A stretch of 64,000 nucleotides of DNA from Pseudomonadota bacterium (lineage in GTDB: Bacteria; Pseudomonadota; Alphaproteobacteria; Rhizobiales; JAKPQE01): assembly GCA_029572955.1 (NCBI GenBank), contig JAKPQE010000034.1, positions 52,968-116,967 of the forward strand. The letters are read 5' to 3'. The translations under genes were made by a program, and so were the position numbers. The notes below the pieces were generated by a model. That model was not told the DNA's origin, made no database searches, and was given only the letters and a program-made list of their open reading frames with translations. Position 1 is the stretch's first letter, and each line of letters begins with the position of its first letter. Shown piece by piece: positions 18,001 to 26,788 of the stretch.

Positions 18001-19212
18001 TCAGCGTCGCAGCGGATCGCTCATGCCGGGAATCGCCAGCGGATTGTCGGTCAGCGCCGCGCGGTCCGGCGTGTCGGGCGCGATCTGTTCGGAAAACGCG
18101 TCGAACATGCGCCGGACGAAGGCCTCGGAGAGGTCGCGGACGATGAAGACGAGCCGCGTCCGCCGGTCGTTGTCGGGCCAGGCGGCGAGCGTTGCCGGCG
18201 GATGGAAGACGTGCTGCACGCCGTGGATGACCACCGGCCGGTCCGGATGCTCGGCGATCTTCACGATACCCTTGACGCGCAGCAGCTTCGGCCCGTGCGC
18301 CGAGCGCAGGAGATCGATGAAGAGCTCCAGCCCCGAGGCCGGGATCGCCGCCTCCGTGGCGAAGGCGAAGGCGCGGATATCCTCGCCGTGGCGATTGACG
18401 TCGTGGCCGTGATGGTGGTGGCCATGGTCGTGATGCCGGTCGTGGTCGTGATGATGGTCGTGGCCATGGTGATGGCCGTGACCGTGCGCCGCGCCGGCCG
18501 CCTTGAAGGCCTCCTCGTTGAGCCAGCGCGCGACGTCGGGCGCCTTGGTCGCCGGATCGTAGAGGCCGCAGCCGGTCAGCATCGACGGGTCGAGATCGCC
18601 GGCGACCGCCTCGATGACCCGGGCGCCCGGATTGAGCGTCGCGATCCGCGCCTCGAGTGCCGCAAGGCCGGAGCGGTCCGCGCCGACGAGGTCGGCCTTG
18701 GCGACGACGATCCGGTCGGCGACGGCGACCTGTTTCACCGCCTCCTCGTGATTGTCGAGCGTCGACAGGCCGTTGATCGCATCGACGACGGTGATCACCC
18801 CGTCGAGGCGATAGCGCATGGTGAGATAGGGATGCATCATCACCGTGTGCAGCACCGGCGCCGGATCGGCGAGCCCAGTCGTCTCGATCAGCACCCGGTC
18901 GAGACGCGCGATGCGGCCGTTGTCGAGGCGCTTGAGGAGGTTTTCCAGCGTCTCGACGAGCGCGCCGCGAATGGTGCAGCAAAGGCAGCCCGACGACAGC
19001 TCGACGATGCCCTCGTCGGACTCCTCCACGAACAGGTGGTCGAGGCCGATCTCGCCGAATTCGTTGATGATGACCGCCGTGCCGGCGAAGGCCGGATCGT
19101 GGAGGATCCGGTTGAGCAGCGTCGTCTTGCCGGCGCCGAGAAAGCCGGTCAGCACGGTCAGCGGGATCGGTTCCCGCGGGGCCTTCGCCGCGGTCGGCGC
19201 GTCGTCCGTCAC
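18001..19212 (-). CDS. CobW/COG0523-family GTPase with His-rich insert
   Basis: The 403-aa G3E GTPase has Walker A GFLGAGKTT (23-31), the metal-binding CxCC motif at C76-C79 (GCLCC), the GTPase ETTG at 110-113 and a C-terminal CobW domain. Residues 243-270 hold 18 histidines in 28 positions, interleaved with Asp and Gly. Such proteins are metal chaperones or insertases (zinc, cobalt or others). No Zur-regulated or cobalamin genes are nearby, so the metal is open. GTG at 19212 is the best start, since the frame before it overlaps the carboxypeptidase gene; 10 bp separate the two. Confidence 0.88.
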   Translation of the reverse strand: MTDDAPTAAKAPREPIPLTVLTGFLGAGKTTLLNRILHDPAFAGTAVIINEFGEIGLDHLFVEESDEGIVELSSGCLCCTIRGALVETLENLLKRLDNGRIARLDRVLIETTGLADPAPVLHTVMMHPYLTMRYRLDGVITVVDAINGLSTLDNHEEAVKQVAVADRIVVAKADLVGADRSGLAALEARIATLNPGARVIEAVAGDLDPSMLTGCGLYDPATKAPDVARWLNEEAFKAAGAAHGHGHHHGHDHHHDHDRHHDHGHHHHGHDVNRHGEDIRAFAFATEAAIPASGLELFIDLLRSAHGPKLLRVKGIVKIAEHPDRPVVIHGVQHVFHPPATLAAWPDNDRRTRLVFIVRDLSEAFVRRMFDAFSEQIAPDTPDRAALTDNPLAIPGMSDPLRR

Positions 19213-19222
19213 GATCGCCGCC

Positions 19223-20470
19223 TCAGCGGTTCGGCCGCGGCCGCGGCAGCGGCACGTCGGCATCGGCCGTCGCGGCGACATCGACCGTCGTCCCCGACAC
19301 CCCGTCGGCACCGCCGACGAAGACCTGCACCGGCGTCGGCGAGCGCAGCGGCGGACCGAGCACCACCGTCACGCCGTCGACCTTCTGTTCCTTGCCGTTC
19401 TTCGTCTTGGCCGCCGGCGCCTTTTCCTTGGTCTTCTGCAACGCCCGGAGCACGTCGTTGCTGGAATAGGCCGAGGCCATGGTCGGCGTCGCCTCGTCCT
19501 CGACGAGATCCTCGATGCTCGGACGGACGCGGTTCTTGCCGCACACCGTCTCGCGCATGTCGTAGGGGCCGGCCGCCGCCTGATCGGCGCCGAGCGTATT
19601 GATCGTCGTCCTGACCGAGCCGCCGCCGAACAGCGACCGCTGGGAAAAACCGTCGTCGAGCAGGGACTTGGCGATCGCCGCCCGTTCGAGGCCGGAGCGC
19701 GCGCCGAGCACCACGGCAACGAGGGTGCGCCCGCCGCGCTTCGACGCCGCGACGAGGTTGAAGCCCGAGGCGCAGATGAAGCCGGTCTTCATGCCGATCG
19801 CGCCGGGATAGCGGTCGAGCAGCAGATTGTGCGAACGCAGCACGCGCTTGCCGTGGCGGATCGCCGAGATCGAGAAGAGCCCGGCATATTCCGGGTATTC
19901 GGTGAGCGCCGCCCGCGTCAGCACGCCGAGGTCGCGCGCGGTCGTGTGGGCGGCATCGTTCGGCAGGCCGTTCGGGTTGGCCCACACCGTCTGGGTCATG
20001 CCGATCGAGCGCGCCACCTCGTTCATCTCGGCAACGAAGCCCGCCTCGCTGCCGGCGACGGTCTCGCCGAGCGCCACCGCGATATCGTTCGCCGACTTGA
20101 CGATCATCATCTTCAGCGCGTTGTCGACGGTCAGCACCGTGCCGGGCTTGAAGCCCATCTTGCTCGGCGCCTGCGCGGCGGCATTCTTGGAGATGACGAC
20201 CGGCGAGGTCAGCGTCAGCCGGCCGGCCCGGAGCGCCCGGAAGGTGACGTAGGCGGTCATGATCTTGGTGACCGACGCCGGGTACCAGGGCTGCAGCGCG
20301 TTCTCGGCGCTTTTCACCTCGCCGCTCTCGAGGTCGAACACCAGCGAGGGGCCGGCGAGGGCCCGCTCCGGGGCGAGAATCGCCGCGACCAGCGCCGCGA
20401 GGACAAGGAGAACTGCAACGGGCCGCCCCCGCCGCCCGGTAGTCGGGACCTGCATGGTTCTGTCGCTCAT
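19223..20470 (-). CDS. D-alanyl-D-alanine carboxypeptidase (PBP5/6 type)
   Basis: The 415-aa penicillin-binding protein has an N-terminal signal/anchor (about 15-39). The three active-site motifs are SVTK (S66-K69), SAN (S126-N128) and KTG (K228-G230). It trims the terminal D-Ala from peptidoglycan stem peptides in the periplasm. A C-terminal tail beyond residue 330 is rich in Lys, Ala and Pro and ends PLPRPRPNR, without a clear amphipathic anchor helix. The start at 20470 puts the signal peptide near the N-terminus; the ATG at 20455 is an alternative. The CobW-family gene follows after 10 bp. Confidence 0.9.
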   Translation of the reverse strand: MSDRTMQVPTTGRRGRPVAVLLVLAALVAAILAPERALAGPSLVFDLESGEVKSAENALQPWYPASVTKIMTAYVTFRALRAGRLTLTSPVVISKNAAAQAPSKMGFKPGTVLTVDNALKMMIVKSANDIAVALGETVAGSEAGFVAEMNEVARSIGMTQTVWANPNGLPNDAAHTTARDLGVLTRAALTEYPEYAGLFSISAIRHGKRVLRSHNLLLDRYPGAIGMKTGFICASGFNLVAASKRGGRTLVAVVLGARSGLERAAIAKSLLDDGFSQRSLFGGGSVRTTINTLGADQAAAGPYDMRETVCGKNRVRPSIEDLVEDEATPTMASAYSSNDVLRALQKTKEKAPAAKTKNGKEQKVDGVTVVLGPPLRSPTPVQVFVGGADGVSGTTVDVAATADADVPLPRPRPNR

Positions 20471-20722
20471 TACCGCTAACGCTGAATGTGTTTTGCCCCC
20501 GGATGGAACGGCCAGCCGCCGAACCGTCCGCTTCGCTCGGCCCATCCATAGCCCAAAATGCGGCGAAATTGCAAAGACCGCGACCCGGCAGCGGCAAGCG
20601 GCGCGCCGGCCGGCGACCGCGCGGCGGCGCCAGCACCGGCCTCCCGTTTCCGCTCTCCTTCCCGTTTGACAAGCCGTTCCGCCCTTCGTTCTATGGTCGC
20701 TCTCTCATCTGCGAGGTGCGCC

Positions 20723-21652
20723 ATGGTCATGCTCAAGGCAGCAGTCGTTCAGGCAGCGTCGGTCGGTGGCGACACGGCGGCAACCGTCGCCAAGGCCTGC
20801 GACCTCATCGCCGAATGCGGGAGAAAAGGCGCCGGGCTCGCGGTCTTTCCCGAGGCCTTCGTCGGCGGCTATCCCAAGGGCGCCAGCTTCGACATCTTCA
20901 TCGGCGGCCGCACGCCCGAAGGCCGCGCCGAGTTCGAGGCCTACTGGGCCCAGGCCATCGACGTGCCCGGCGCCGAGACGGCGGCCCTCGGCAAGGCGGT
21001 GAAGGCGGCCGGCATCTATCTGACGATCGGCGTCATCGAGCGCGAGCGCGGCACGCTCTATTGCACGGCGCTCATGTTCGGCCCCGACGGCGACCTCCTC
21101 GGCAAGCACCGCAAGACCATGCCGACCGCCGCCGAGCGCCTGTGCTGGGGCTTCGGCGACGGCTCGACGCTGGCGACCGTCGAGACCCCCTGGGGCGCGA
21201 TGGGTTCGGTCATCTGCTGGGAGAACTACATGCCGCTCCTCAGGATGGCGATGTACGACAAGGGCACCGTGCTCTATTGCGCGCCGACCGCCGACGACCG
21301 CGATTCCTGGGCCTCGACCATGCGCCATATCGCCCTCGAGGGCCGCTGCTTCGTCCTCTCCGCCTGCCAGTACCTGACCGGCAAGGACTTCCCCGGCTAC
21401 ATGAAGAACCGGATTTCCGAGGCGCCCGATGCCGTCCTGATGCGCGGCGGCAGCTGCATCGTCAGCCCGCTCGGCCAAGTCCTCGCCGGACCGCATTTCG
21501 ACGGCGAAACGATTCTGGTCGCCGATCTCGATCTCGACGAGGTGGTGCGCGGCAAGTTCGATTTCGACGTGCGCGGCCACTATGCCCGGCCGGACATCTT
21601 CCGCCTTCTCGTCGACGAGCGCCCGAAACCGCCCGTCACCTTCGAGAAGTGA
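20723..21652 (+). CDS. Nitrilase
   Basis: The 309-aa CN-hydrolase has the catalytic triad in place: E44 in FPEAFVGGYPKG, K131 in KHRKTMPT and C165 in VICWENYMPL. The CWEN sequence after the nucleophile and the preceding ERLCWGFGDG block are typical of true nitrilases, which hydrolyse R-CN to acid and ammonia, rather than amidases. GAGG lies 6 bp before the ATG. It stands alone between a divergent carboxypeptidase gene and convergent tsaD, so the physiological nitrile is unknown. A short 6-bp-arm palindrome (21655-21667) follows its stop. Confidence 0.9.
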   Translation: MVMLKAAVVQAASVGGDTAATVAKACDLIAECGRKGAGLAVFPEAFVGGYPKGASFDIFIGGRTPEGRAEFEAYWAQAIDVPGAETAALGKAVKAAGIYLTIGVIERERGTLYCTALMFGPDGDLLGKHRKTMPTAAERLCWGFGDGSTLATVETPWGAMGSVICWENYMPLLRMAMYDKGTVLYCAPTADDRDSWASTMRHIALEGRCFVLSACQYLTGKDFPGYMKNRISEAPDAVLMRGGSCIVSPLGQVLAGPHFDGETILVADLDLDEVVRGKFDFDVRGHYARPDIFRLLVDERPKPPVTFEK

Positions 21653-21672
21653 TGCCAAGGCCCTTGGTATGA

Positions 21673-22719
21673 TCAGTCGGCGCTGAGTTCGTCGAGCGGC
21701 CAGCGCGCCCGCGGCGCCGTGTCGAGCCCGTCGCGGATGCCGAGCGCGAGGCGCTCGGCGCCGGCCCAGGCGATCATCGCGCCATTGTCGGTGCAAAGCC
21801 GCATCGGCGGGGCGACGAGCCGCGCCCCGCGCCGCGCCGCGACCTCCTCGAGCCGGCCGCGAATCGCCTTGTTGGCGGCAACGCCGCCGGCAACGACGAG
21901 GGTCGGCGGGCGCCCCGCGCCGGCGCCCGCGGCGAAAGCGGCGAGCGCCCGCTCGACCTTGCGGCCGACGACGTCGCAGACCGCCGCCTGGAACGAGGCG
22001 CAGACATCGGCGACGTCGGCGTCGGACAGCGGCGCGATCTTCTCGGCATCGAGCCGCACGGCGGTCTTGAGGCCCGAGAACGAGAAATCGAAGCCGTCCC
22101 GGTCGAAGAGCGGCCGCGGCAGATCGAAGCGGGCAGCGTTGCCGCCCGCCGCCGCACGCTCCACCGCCGGCCCGCCGGGATAGGAAAGACCGAGAAGCTT
22201 TGCCGTCTTGTCGAAGGCCTCGCCGAGGGCGTCGTCGATCGTCGTGCCGAGCCGCCGGTAGCGGCCGACGCCCGCCACCTCGAGGATCTGGGTGTGGCCG
22301 CCCGAGACGAGAAGCAGGAGATAGGGGAACGGCACGGCGTCGGTCAGCCGTGCCGTCAATGCGTGGCCTTCGAGGTGATTGACCGCGACGAACGGCTTCT
22401 TCGTCACGCTGGCGATCGCCTTGCCGGTCATCAGGCCGACGATGACGCCGCCGATGAGCCCGGGTCCGGCCGTCGCCGCGATGCCGTCGAGATCGGCGAA
22501 TGCGACGCCCGCCTCGGCAAGGGCCCGCGCGACGATGCCGTCGAGCACCTCGACATGGGCGCGCGCCGCGATCTCCGGCACCACGCCGCCATATTCGGCG
22601 TGATCCTCGATCTGGCTCGCCACCACGTCGGCGAGGATCGTGCCGCGCCCGTCGGCGTCGCGCCGCACCACGGCGGCCGCCGTTTCGTCGCAGCTCGTCT
22701 CGATTCCGAGGACGATCAT
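21673..22719 (-). CDS. tsaD: tRNA N6-threonylcarbamoyladenosine transferase subunit TsaD
   Basis: The 348-aa Kae1/TsaD protein transfers threonylcarbamoyl to A37 of ANN-decoding tRNAs. It opens with [18 protein letters not shown], has the metal-binding HLEGH (about H111/H115) and the downstream VSGGHT and GLSYPGG motifs of the ASKHA fold. The start at 22719 has GGGAG upstream, better than a start 7 codons earlier. It is divergent from hemC across about 110 bp, the usual alphaproteobacterial order. Confidence 0.96.
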   Translation of the reverse strand: MIVLGIETSCDETAAAVVRRDADGRGTILADVVASQIEDHAEYGGVVPEIAARAHVEVLDGIVARALAEAGVAFADLDGIAATAGPGLIGGVIVGLMTGKAIASVTKKPFVAVNHLEGHALTARLTDAVPFPYLLLLVSGGHTQILEVAGVGRYRRLGTTIDDALGEAFDKTAKLLGLSYPGGPAVERAAAGGNAARFDLPRPLFDRDGFDFSFSGLKTAVRLDAEKIAPLSDADVADVCASFQAAVCDVVGRKVERALAAFAAGAGAGRPPTLVVAGGVAANKAIRGRLEEVAARRGARLVAPPMRLCTDNGAMIAWAGAERLALGIRDGLDTAPRARWPLDELSAD

Positions 22720-22829
22720 TCCGGCTCCCGAAATTTCCACCCGCTTCCTGCGCCGGGCGAATTGCGTCGTCGGCCGAAAGCCCTATCATCGCGCCCGCGA
22801 TCCGGCCAAGGAGAAATCGGGAGATCGAC

Positions 22830-23762
22830 GTGACGTCAAAGACCATCCGCATCGGCACGCGCGGCAGCGCCCTCGCCCTCGCCCAGGCCCACGAGACCCG
22901 GGACCGGCTCTCTGCCGCCCACGGCCTATCCCCCGATGCCTTCGAGATCGTGGTCATCAAGACGAGCGGCGACCGCATCCTCGACCGGCCGCTGGCCGAG
23001 GTCGGTGGCAAGGGGCTTTTCACCAAGGAGATCGAGGACGCGCTCATCGACGGCTCGATCGATCTCGCGGTGCATTCCTCCAAGGACATGCCGACCGCCC
23101 TGCCGCCCGGCCTCGTCATTTCCGCCTTCCTGCCGCGCGAGGACGTGCGCGACGCCTTCCTCAGCCCGAAGGCGAAGACCATCGCCGAGCTGCCGCGGGG
23201 CGCCGTCGTCGGCACCTCGTCGCTGCGCCGCCAGGCCATGGTCAAGCGCCTGCGCCCCGACCTCGAGGTCGTCATGTATCGCGGCAACGTCCAGTCGCGC
23301 CTGGCAAAGCTCGCCGACGGCGTCGTCGACGCGACCCTGCTCGCCTCGGCCGGCCTCAACCGCCTCGGCCTTGGCGAACACATCACCTCGCTGATCGAGA
23401 CCGAGGACTTCCTGCCCGCCGTCGGCCAGGGCGCCATCTGCATCGAGAGCCGCGAGGCCGACGACGCGACGAATGCCCTCATCGCCGCCATCCACGACCC
23501 GGCGACCTCCGATTGCCTCCTCGCCGAGCGTGCCTTCCTCGCCGAGCTCGACGGCTCCTGCCGCACCCCGATCGGCGGCCTTGCCCGCCTTTCCGGCGGC
23601 CGGCTCGACTTCAAGGGCATCATCCTTGCGACCGACGGCAGCGCCGCCCACGAGGTCGAGCGCACCGGCGACCCGGCCGATGCCGCCGCGATCGGCACCG
23701 AAGCCGGCAAGGCCCTGCGCGCCGCCGCCGGTCCCGACTTCTTCGCCGCGCTCGGCCTTTGA
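22830..23762 (+). CDS. hemC: Porphobilinogen deaminase (hydroxymethylbilane synthase)
   Basis: The 310-aa enzyme polymerises four porphobilinogens into hydroxymethylbilane for heme synthesis. It begins with the family motif [13 protein letters not shown], and has [14 protein letters not shown], the SLRRQ motif and C244 in LDGSCRTP for attachment of the dipyrromethane cofactor. GTG at 22830 is the start, with GGGAG upstream. hemD follows after 61 bp, including a stem-loop. Confidence 0.96.
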   Translation: MTSKTIRIGTRGSALALAQAHETRDRLSAAHGLSPDAFEIVVIKTSGDRILDRPLAEVGGKGLFTKEIEDALIDGSIDLAVHSSKDMPTALPPGLVISAFLPREDVRDAFLSPKAKTIAELPRGAVVGTSSLRRQAMVKRLRPDLEVVMYRGNVQSRLAKLADGVVDATLLASAGLNRLGLGEHITSLIETEDFLPAVGQGAICIESREADDATNALIAAIHDPATSDCLLAERAFLAELDGSCRTPIGGLARLSGGRLDFKGIILATDGSAAHEVERTGDPADAAAIGTEAGKALRAAAGPDFFAALGL

Positions 23763-23776
23763 AGCGGCACCGGATT

Positions 23777-23797
23777 GCCGGGGCCGCGCGCCCCGGC
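23777..23797 (+). other. Stem-loop between hemC and hemD
   Basis: GCCGGGGC and GCCCCGGC form a perfect 8-bp stem around CGCGC. No U-tract follows. It may affect mRNA stability or be incidental in GC-rich DNA. Confidence 0.45.
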
Positions 23798-23823
23798 GGA
23801 TCCAGAGGACGGACCGAAAGCCG

Positions 23824-24543
23824 ATGCGCCTTCTCGTCACCCGGCCGGAACCCGACGGCGCCGCCACCGCCGAAGCGCTCCGCGCCCGCGGCCACGAGGT
23901 GCTGCACGACCCGATGCTGCGGATCGTCGCCGAAGCCGGGACCGAACCGCTGCCGGCCGGCATCGCCGCCATCGCCGTGACGAGCGCCAATGCGGTGCGC
24001 GCCCTCGCGGCCCGCGCCGACTTCGCCGCGCTCGTCGGCCTGCCGCTCCATACCGTCGGCGGCGCCACCGCCCGCGCCGCCCGTGACGCCGGCTTCTCGC
24101 GGATCGTCTCGGCCGACGGCAATGTCGACGACCTCCTCGAACTCGTCGCCGGCCGCCTCGATCCCGCCGCCGGACCGATCCTCTACGCCTGCGGCCGCGA
24201 CCGCACCGGCGATCTCGAACAGCGCCTCGCCGCGCGCGGCTTCGACGTCCGCCTCCTCGTCGCCTACTGCGCCGAGGCGGCACCACGCCTTGCCGAAGCA
24301 ACGAGCACCGCGCTCGCCGCCGGCGCCGTCGACGCCGTCCTTCTCTATTCGCGGCGCACCGCCGAGATCTTCCTTGCCAATCTCGCCGCCGCCGACCACA
24401 TCGAGGCGGCACGCGGGATTCGCATGCTCTGCCTGTCGGAAGCCGTCGCCGAACCGCTGCGCGCCGCCGGCTTCACCGACATCGCCGTCGCCGACCGGCC
24501 GAAGGCCGAAGCGCTCGTCGCGCTCGTCGGCGGCGAAACGTAA
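23824..24543 (+). CDS. hemD: Uroporphyrinogen-III synthase
   Basis: The 239-aa protein has the loosely conserved HemD layout: N-terminal LLVTRPEPDGAATA, VTSANAVRAL, the linker PILYACG and the later LLYSRRTAE block. It cyclises hydroxymethylbilane to uroporphyrinogen III. Sequence conservation in this family is low, so its position directly after hemC is a large part of the evidence. A 130-bp gap follows before the mitofilin-like gene. Confidence 0.92.
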   Translation: MRLLVTRPEPDGAATAEALRARGHEVLHDPMLRIVAEAGTEPLPAGIAAIAVTSANAVRALAARADFAALVGLPLHTVGGATARAARDAGFSRIVSADGNVDDLLELVAGRLDPAAGPILYACGRDRTGDLEQRLAARGFDVRLLVAYCAEAAPRLAEATSTALAAGAVDAVLLYSRRTAEIFLANLAAADHIEAARGIRMLCLSEAVAEPLRAAGFTDIAVADRPKAEALVALVGGET

Positions 24544-24673
24544 ACCTTGTCCTAACTGTCCCGTCCGATGGTCGGATCGACATGACGGGGCACCACAAGC
24601 GTGTATAGACTAGGCGCGTGCGCCGGGGGGCCCCGCTTCGCGGGATCGACAATCTGCCGAGGGTTGAGACGAC

Positions 24674-26764
24674 ATGGTTTCCAGCAAGGACGACGACGCC
24701 AACAAGAGCGGCGGACGCCGCAAGAGCGCCGTCAAGCCGATCACCATCGATCTTGAAGCGACCGAGGTGAAGGCCGAGGAGACGGCGAGCGAGACCGCGG
24801 CGGAAGCGCCGGTCGAGACGCCGTCGCCCGAGACCGCCGAGGCCGCGGCGCCCGAGACGGCCGCCGAGGCCGCGCCCGAGGCACCGGCCGACGAGGCACC
24901 TGGCGAGGAAACGCCGGTCGCCGAGGACGCGCCGGCGCAAGCCGCGCCCGAGCCGGAAGCCGCGCCCGAGACCGCCAGCGAGGAACAGCAGGTCCGTGCC
25001 GCGCGCGAGCCGGTACGTGCCGGCGGCGGCAGCGGCTTCTTCGGCACCGTGATCGCCGCCCTCATCGGCGGCGGCGCGGCGCTTGCCGGCAATTTCGCCC
25101 TCGAGGAGGCGCAGGTTCTGCCCTTCGGTCCTTCCGCCCGCATCGCCGACGCCGAGAAGGCGATCGTCCGGGTCGAGAACCGCGTCGCGACCCTCGCCGA
25201 CAAGCCGGCCGCGCCGGCGACCGGGACCGCCGACGTCGCCGGCCTTGCCGACCGCATCGCCGCCCTCGAGGAAAAGACCGCCGCGACCGCCTCGGTCATC
25301 GGCGAGCTGCAGGCCGGTCAGGGCGAGATCGAGGGCCTGCGCGCCGACATCCTCGCCATTCGCGAGGGCCTTGCCGCCGCCCCTGCCCCGGCCGACGCCG
25401 AACCGCAGGTGGCCGTCGACGGCGCGCCCGCCGCCCCGGCCATGGCTGCCCCCGATTCCGCCGCGCCCGCCGCCGCCGCAGTCGATACCGCGGCGCTCGA
25501 CAGGCTCGCCGGCGATCTTGCCGCCCTCGGGAACCGCCTTGCCGCGGCCGAGGAACGCCTTGCCGGCACCGGCGCGGTCGGCGACCGCGTTGCCGCCATC
25601 GAGCAGAGCCTCGCCAAGGGAGCCGCCGGCGAAGCGGTCGCCACCGAGACCCTGCAGAACGCCATCGCCACCCTTTCCGATCGCCTCGGCGCGACCGAGG
25701 CCCGTCTTGCCGAGGCGGCGACGCCCGATGCGGTCGCCGCCGCCGTCGCGCCGCTGCAGCAGTCGCTCGCCGCCGCCAACGCCGCCATCGAGGCGGTTCG
25801 CGCCGATGCCACGGCGGCCCTCGCCAAGGCCGACGCCGCCGGCGCGGAGGCCGGCAAGGCCGCCGCCGCGCTGCTCGTCCCGGGCGAGCCGGACGCCCGC
25901 CTCGTTGCCGGCATCGACGAGGTCGCGCGCAGCGTCGTCGCGGTCGACGACAAGGTCGCCGCGCTCGGGAACTCGCTTGCCGATCTCGCCGCCAGGGATC
26001 CGGGCGAACGCCTCGGCGCCATCGAAGGCGGCCTTGCCGCGGCCGGTGCCGCCGTCGCCGGTGCCGAGCAGTCGCTCGCCGCCGTCCGCGACGAGACGGC
26101 TGCCGGCTTTGCCCGTGTCGACGGTCAGCTCGGCGAGATCGCCGGTCGCGTCACCGGTCTCGAATCGAGCCTCGGCGATTCCAGCGCCCGCGAGCGCGCC
26201 GCCGTCGCGGTTGCCGTCTCGGCGCTGCAGTCGGCCGTCGCCCGCGGTGGCCCGTTCGCCACCGAACTCGCCGCCGTCGGCGGCCTCGGCGGCGACGAGC
26301 AGGCCGTTGCCGCCCTTGCGCCCTTCGCCGAGACCGGCCTGCCGACCGCCGCCGCCCTCGGCAAGATGTTCGACGAACGGGCCGACGCGATCCTCGCCGC
26401 GACCCGGCCGGCACCGGCCCCGACCGGCGATGCCGCCGCGCCCGACACCGCGACGGACCTCCTCGGCAAATTCCTCACGAGCGCCAAGACGCTCGTCCGC
26501 GTCCAGCCGACCGGCCCGGTCGAGGGCAACGACGCGGCCGCGATCGTCTCGCGCATCCGCGCCGCCCTCGGCAGCGGCGACCTCGCCCGCGCCCTCGAGG
26601 AGTGGCAGGCCCTGCCAGACGCCGGCAAGGCCGCCGCGACCGACTGGGCCGATGCGGTCAAGGCCCGCATCGAGGCCGACCGCATGGTCGCCGAGATGGT
26701 CGAGCGGGTGCTGTCCTCGCTCGCCGCCCCTGCCGCCGCGCCCGCCCCGGCGCGAGCCGAATGA
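24674..26764 (+). CDS. Mitofilin (Mic60)-domain membrane protein
   Basis: The 696-aa protein has an acidic, Ala/Pro/Glu-rich N-terminal cytoplasmic region (1-115), one membrane helix (about 121-142) and a very long Ala-rich coiled coil (150-530). The C-terminal part, about 550-690, contains LLGKFLTSAKTLVRVQP, matching the mitofilin domain. Alphaproteobacterial Mic60 homologues are known to lie next to heme genes and can bend membranes; they are the proposed ancestors of the mitochondrial crista-junction protein. Its place between hemD and hemY fits that exactly. Function here is inferred from family and synteny. Confidence 0.85.
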   Translation: MVSSKDDDANKSGGRRKSAVKPITIDLEATEVKAEETASETAAEAPVETPSPETAEAAAPETAAEAAPEAPADEAPGEETPVAEDAPAQAAPEPEAAPETASEEQQVRAAREPVRAGGGSGFFGTVIAALIGGGAALAGNFALEEAQVLPFGPSARIADAEKAIVRVENRVATLADKPAAPATGTADVAGLADRIAALEEKTAATASVIGELQAGQGEIEGLRADILAIREGLAAAPAPADAEPQVAVDGAPAAPAMAAPDSAAPAAAAVDTAALDRLAGDLAALGNRLAAAEERLAGTGAVGDRVAAIEQSLAKGAAGEAVATETLQNAIATLSDRLGATEARLAEAATPDAVAAAVAPLQQSLAAANAAIEAVRADATAALAKADAAGAEAGKAAAALLVPGEPDARLVAGIDEVARSVVAVDDKVAALGNSLADLAARDPGERLGAIEGGLAAAGAAVAGAEQSLAAVRDETAAGFARVDGQLGEIAGRVTGLESSLGDSSARERAAVAVAVSALQSAVARGGPFATELAAVGGLGGDEQAVAALAPFAETGLPTAAALGKMFDERADAILAATRPAPAPTGDAAAPDTATDLLGKFLTSAKTLVRVQPTGPVEGNDAAAIVSRIRAALGSGDLARALEEWQALPDAGKAAATDWADAVKARIEADRMVAEMVERVLSSLAAPAAAPAPARAE

Positions 26765-26788
26765 CGTACCCGAGAAGGTGACCGCGTT

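Noticed and set aside
18400..18485. GTGGTG/CATGG-like tandem repetition suggesting a microsatellite or CRISPR-like array
   Set aside because: It is the coding sequence of the His-rich insert of the CobW-family protein; no regular repeat-spacer pattern.
21655..21667. CCAAGG-C-CCTTGG palindrome between nitrilase and tsaD as a bidirectional terminator
   Set aside because: Only 6-bp arms with a 1-nt centre and no U-tract on either strand; too weak to call.
20705..23770. A 1021-codon minus-strand open frame through nitrilase, tsaD and hemC
   Set aside because: The frame is a GC-driven shadow; the real genes on both strands have motifs, starts and RBSs.
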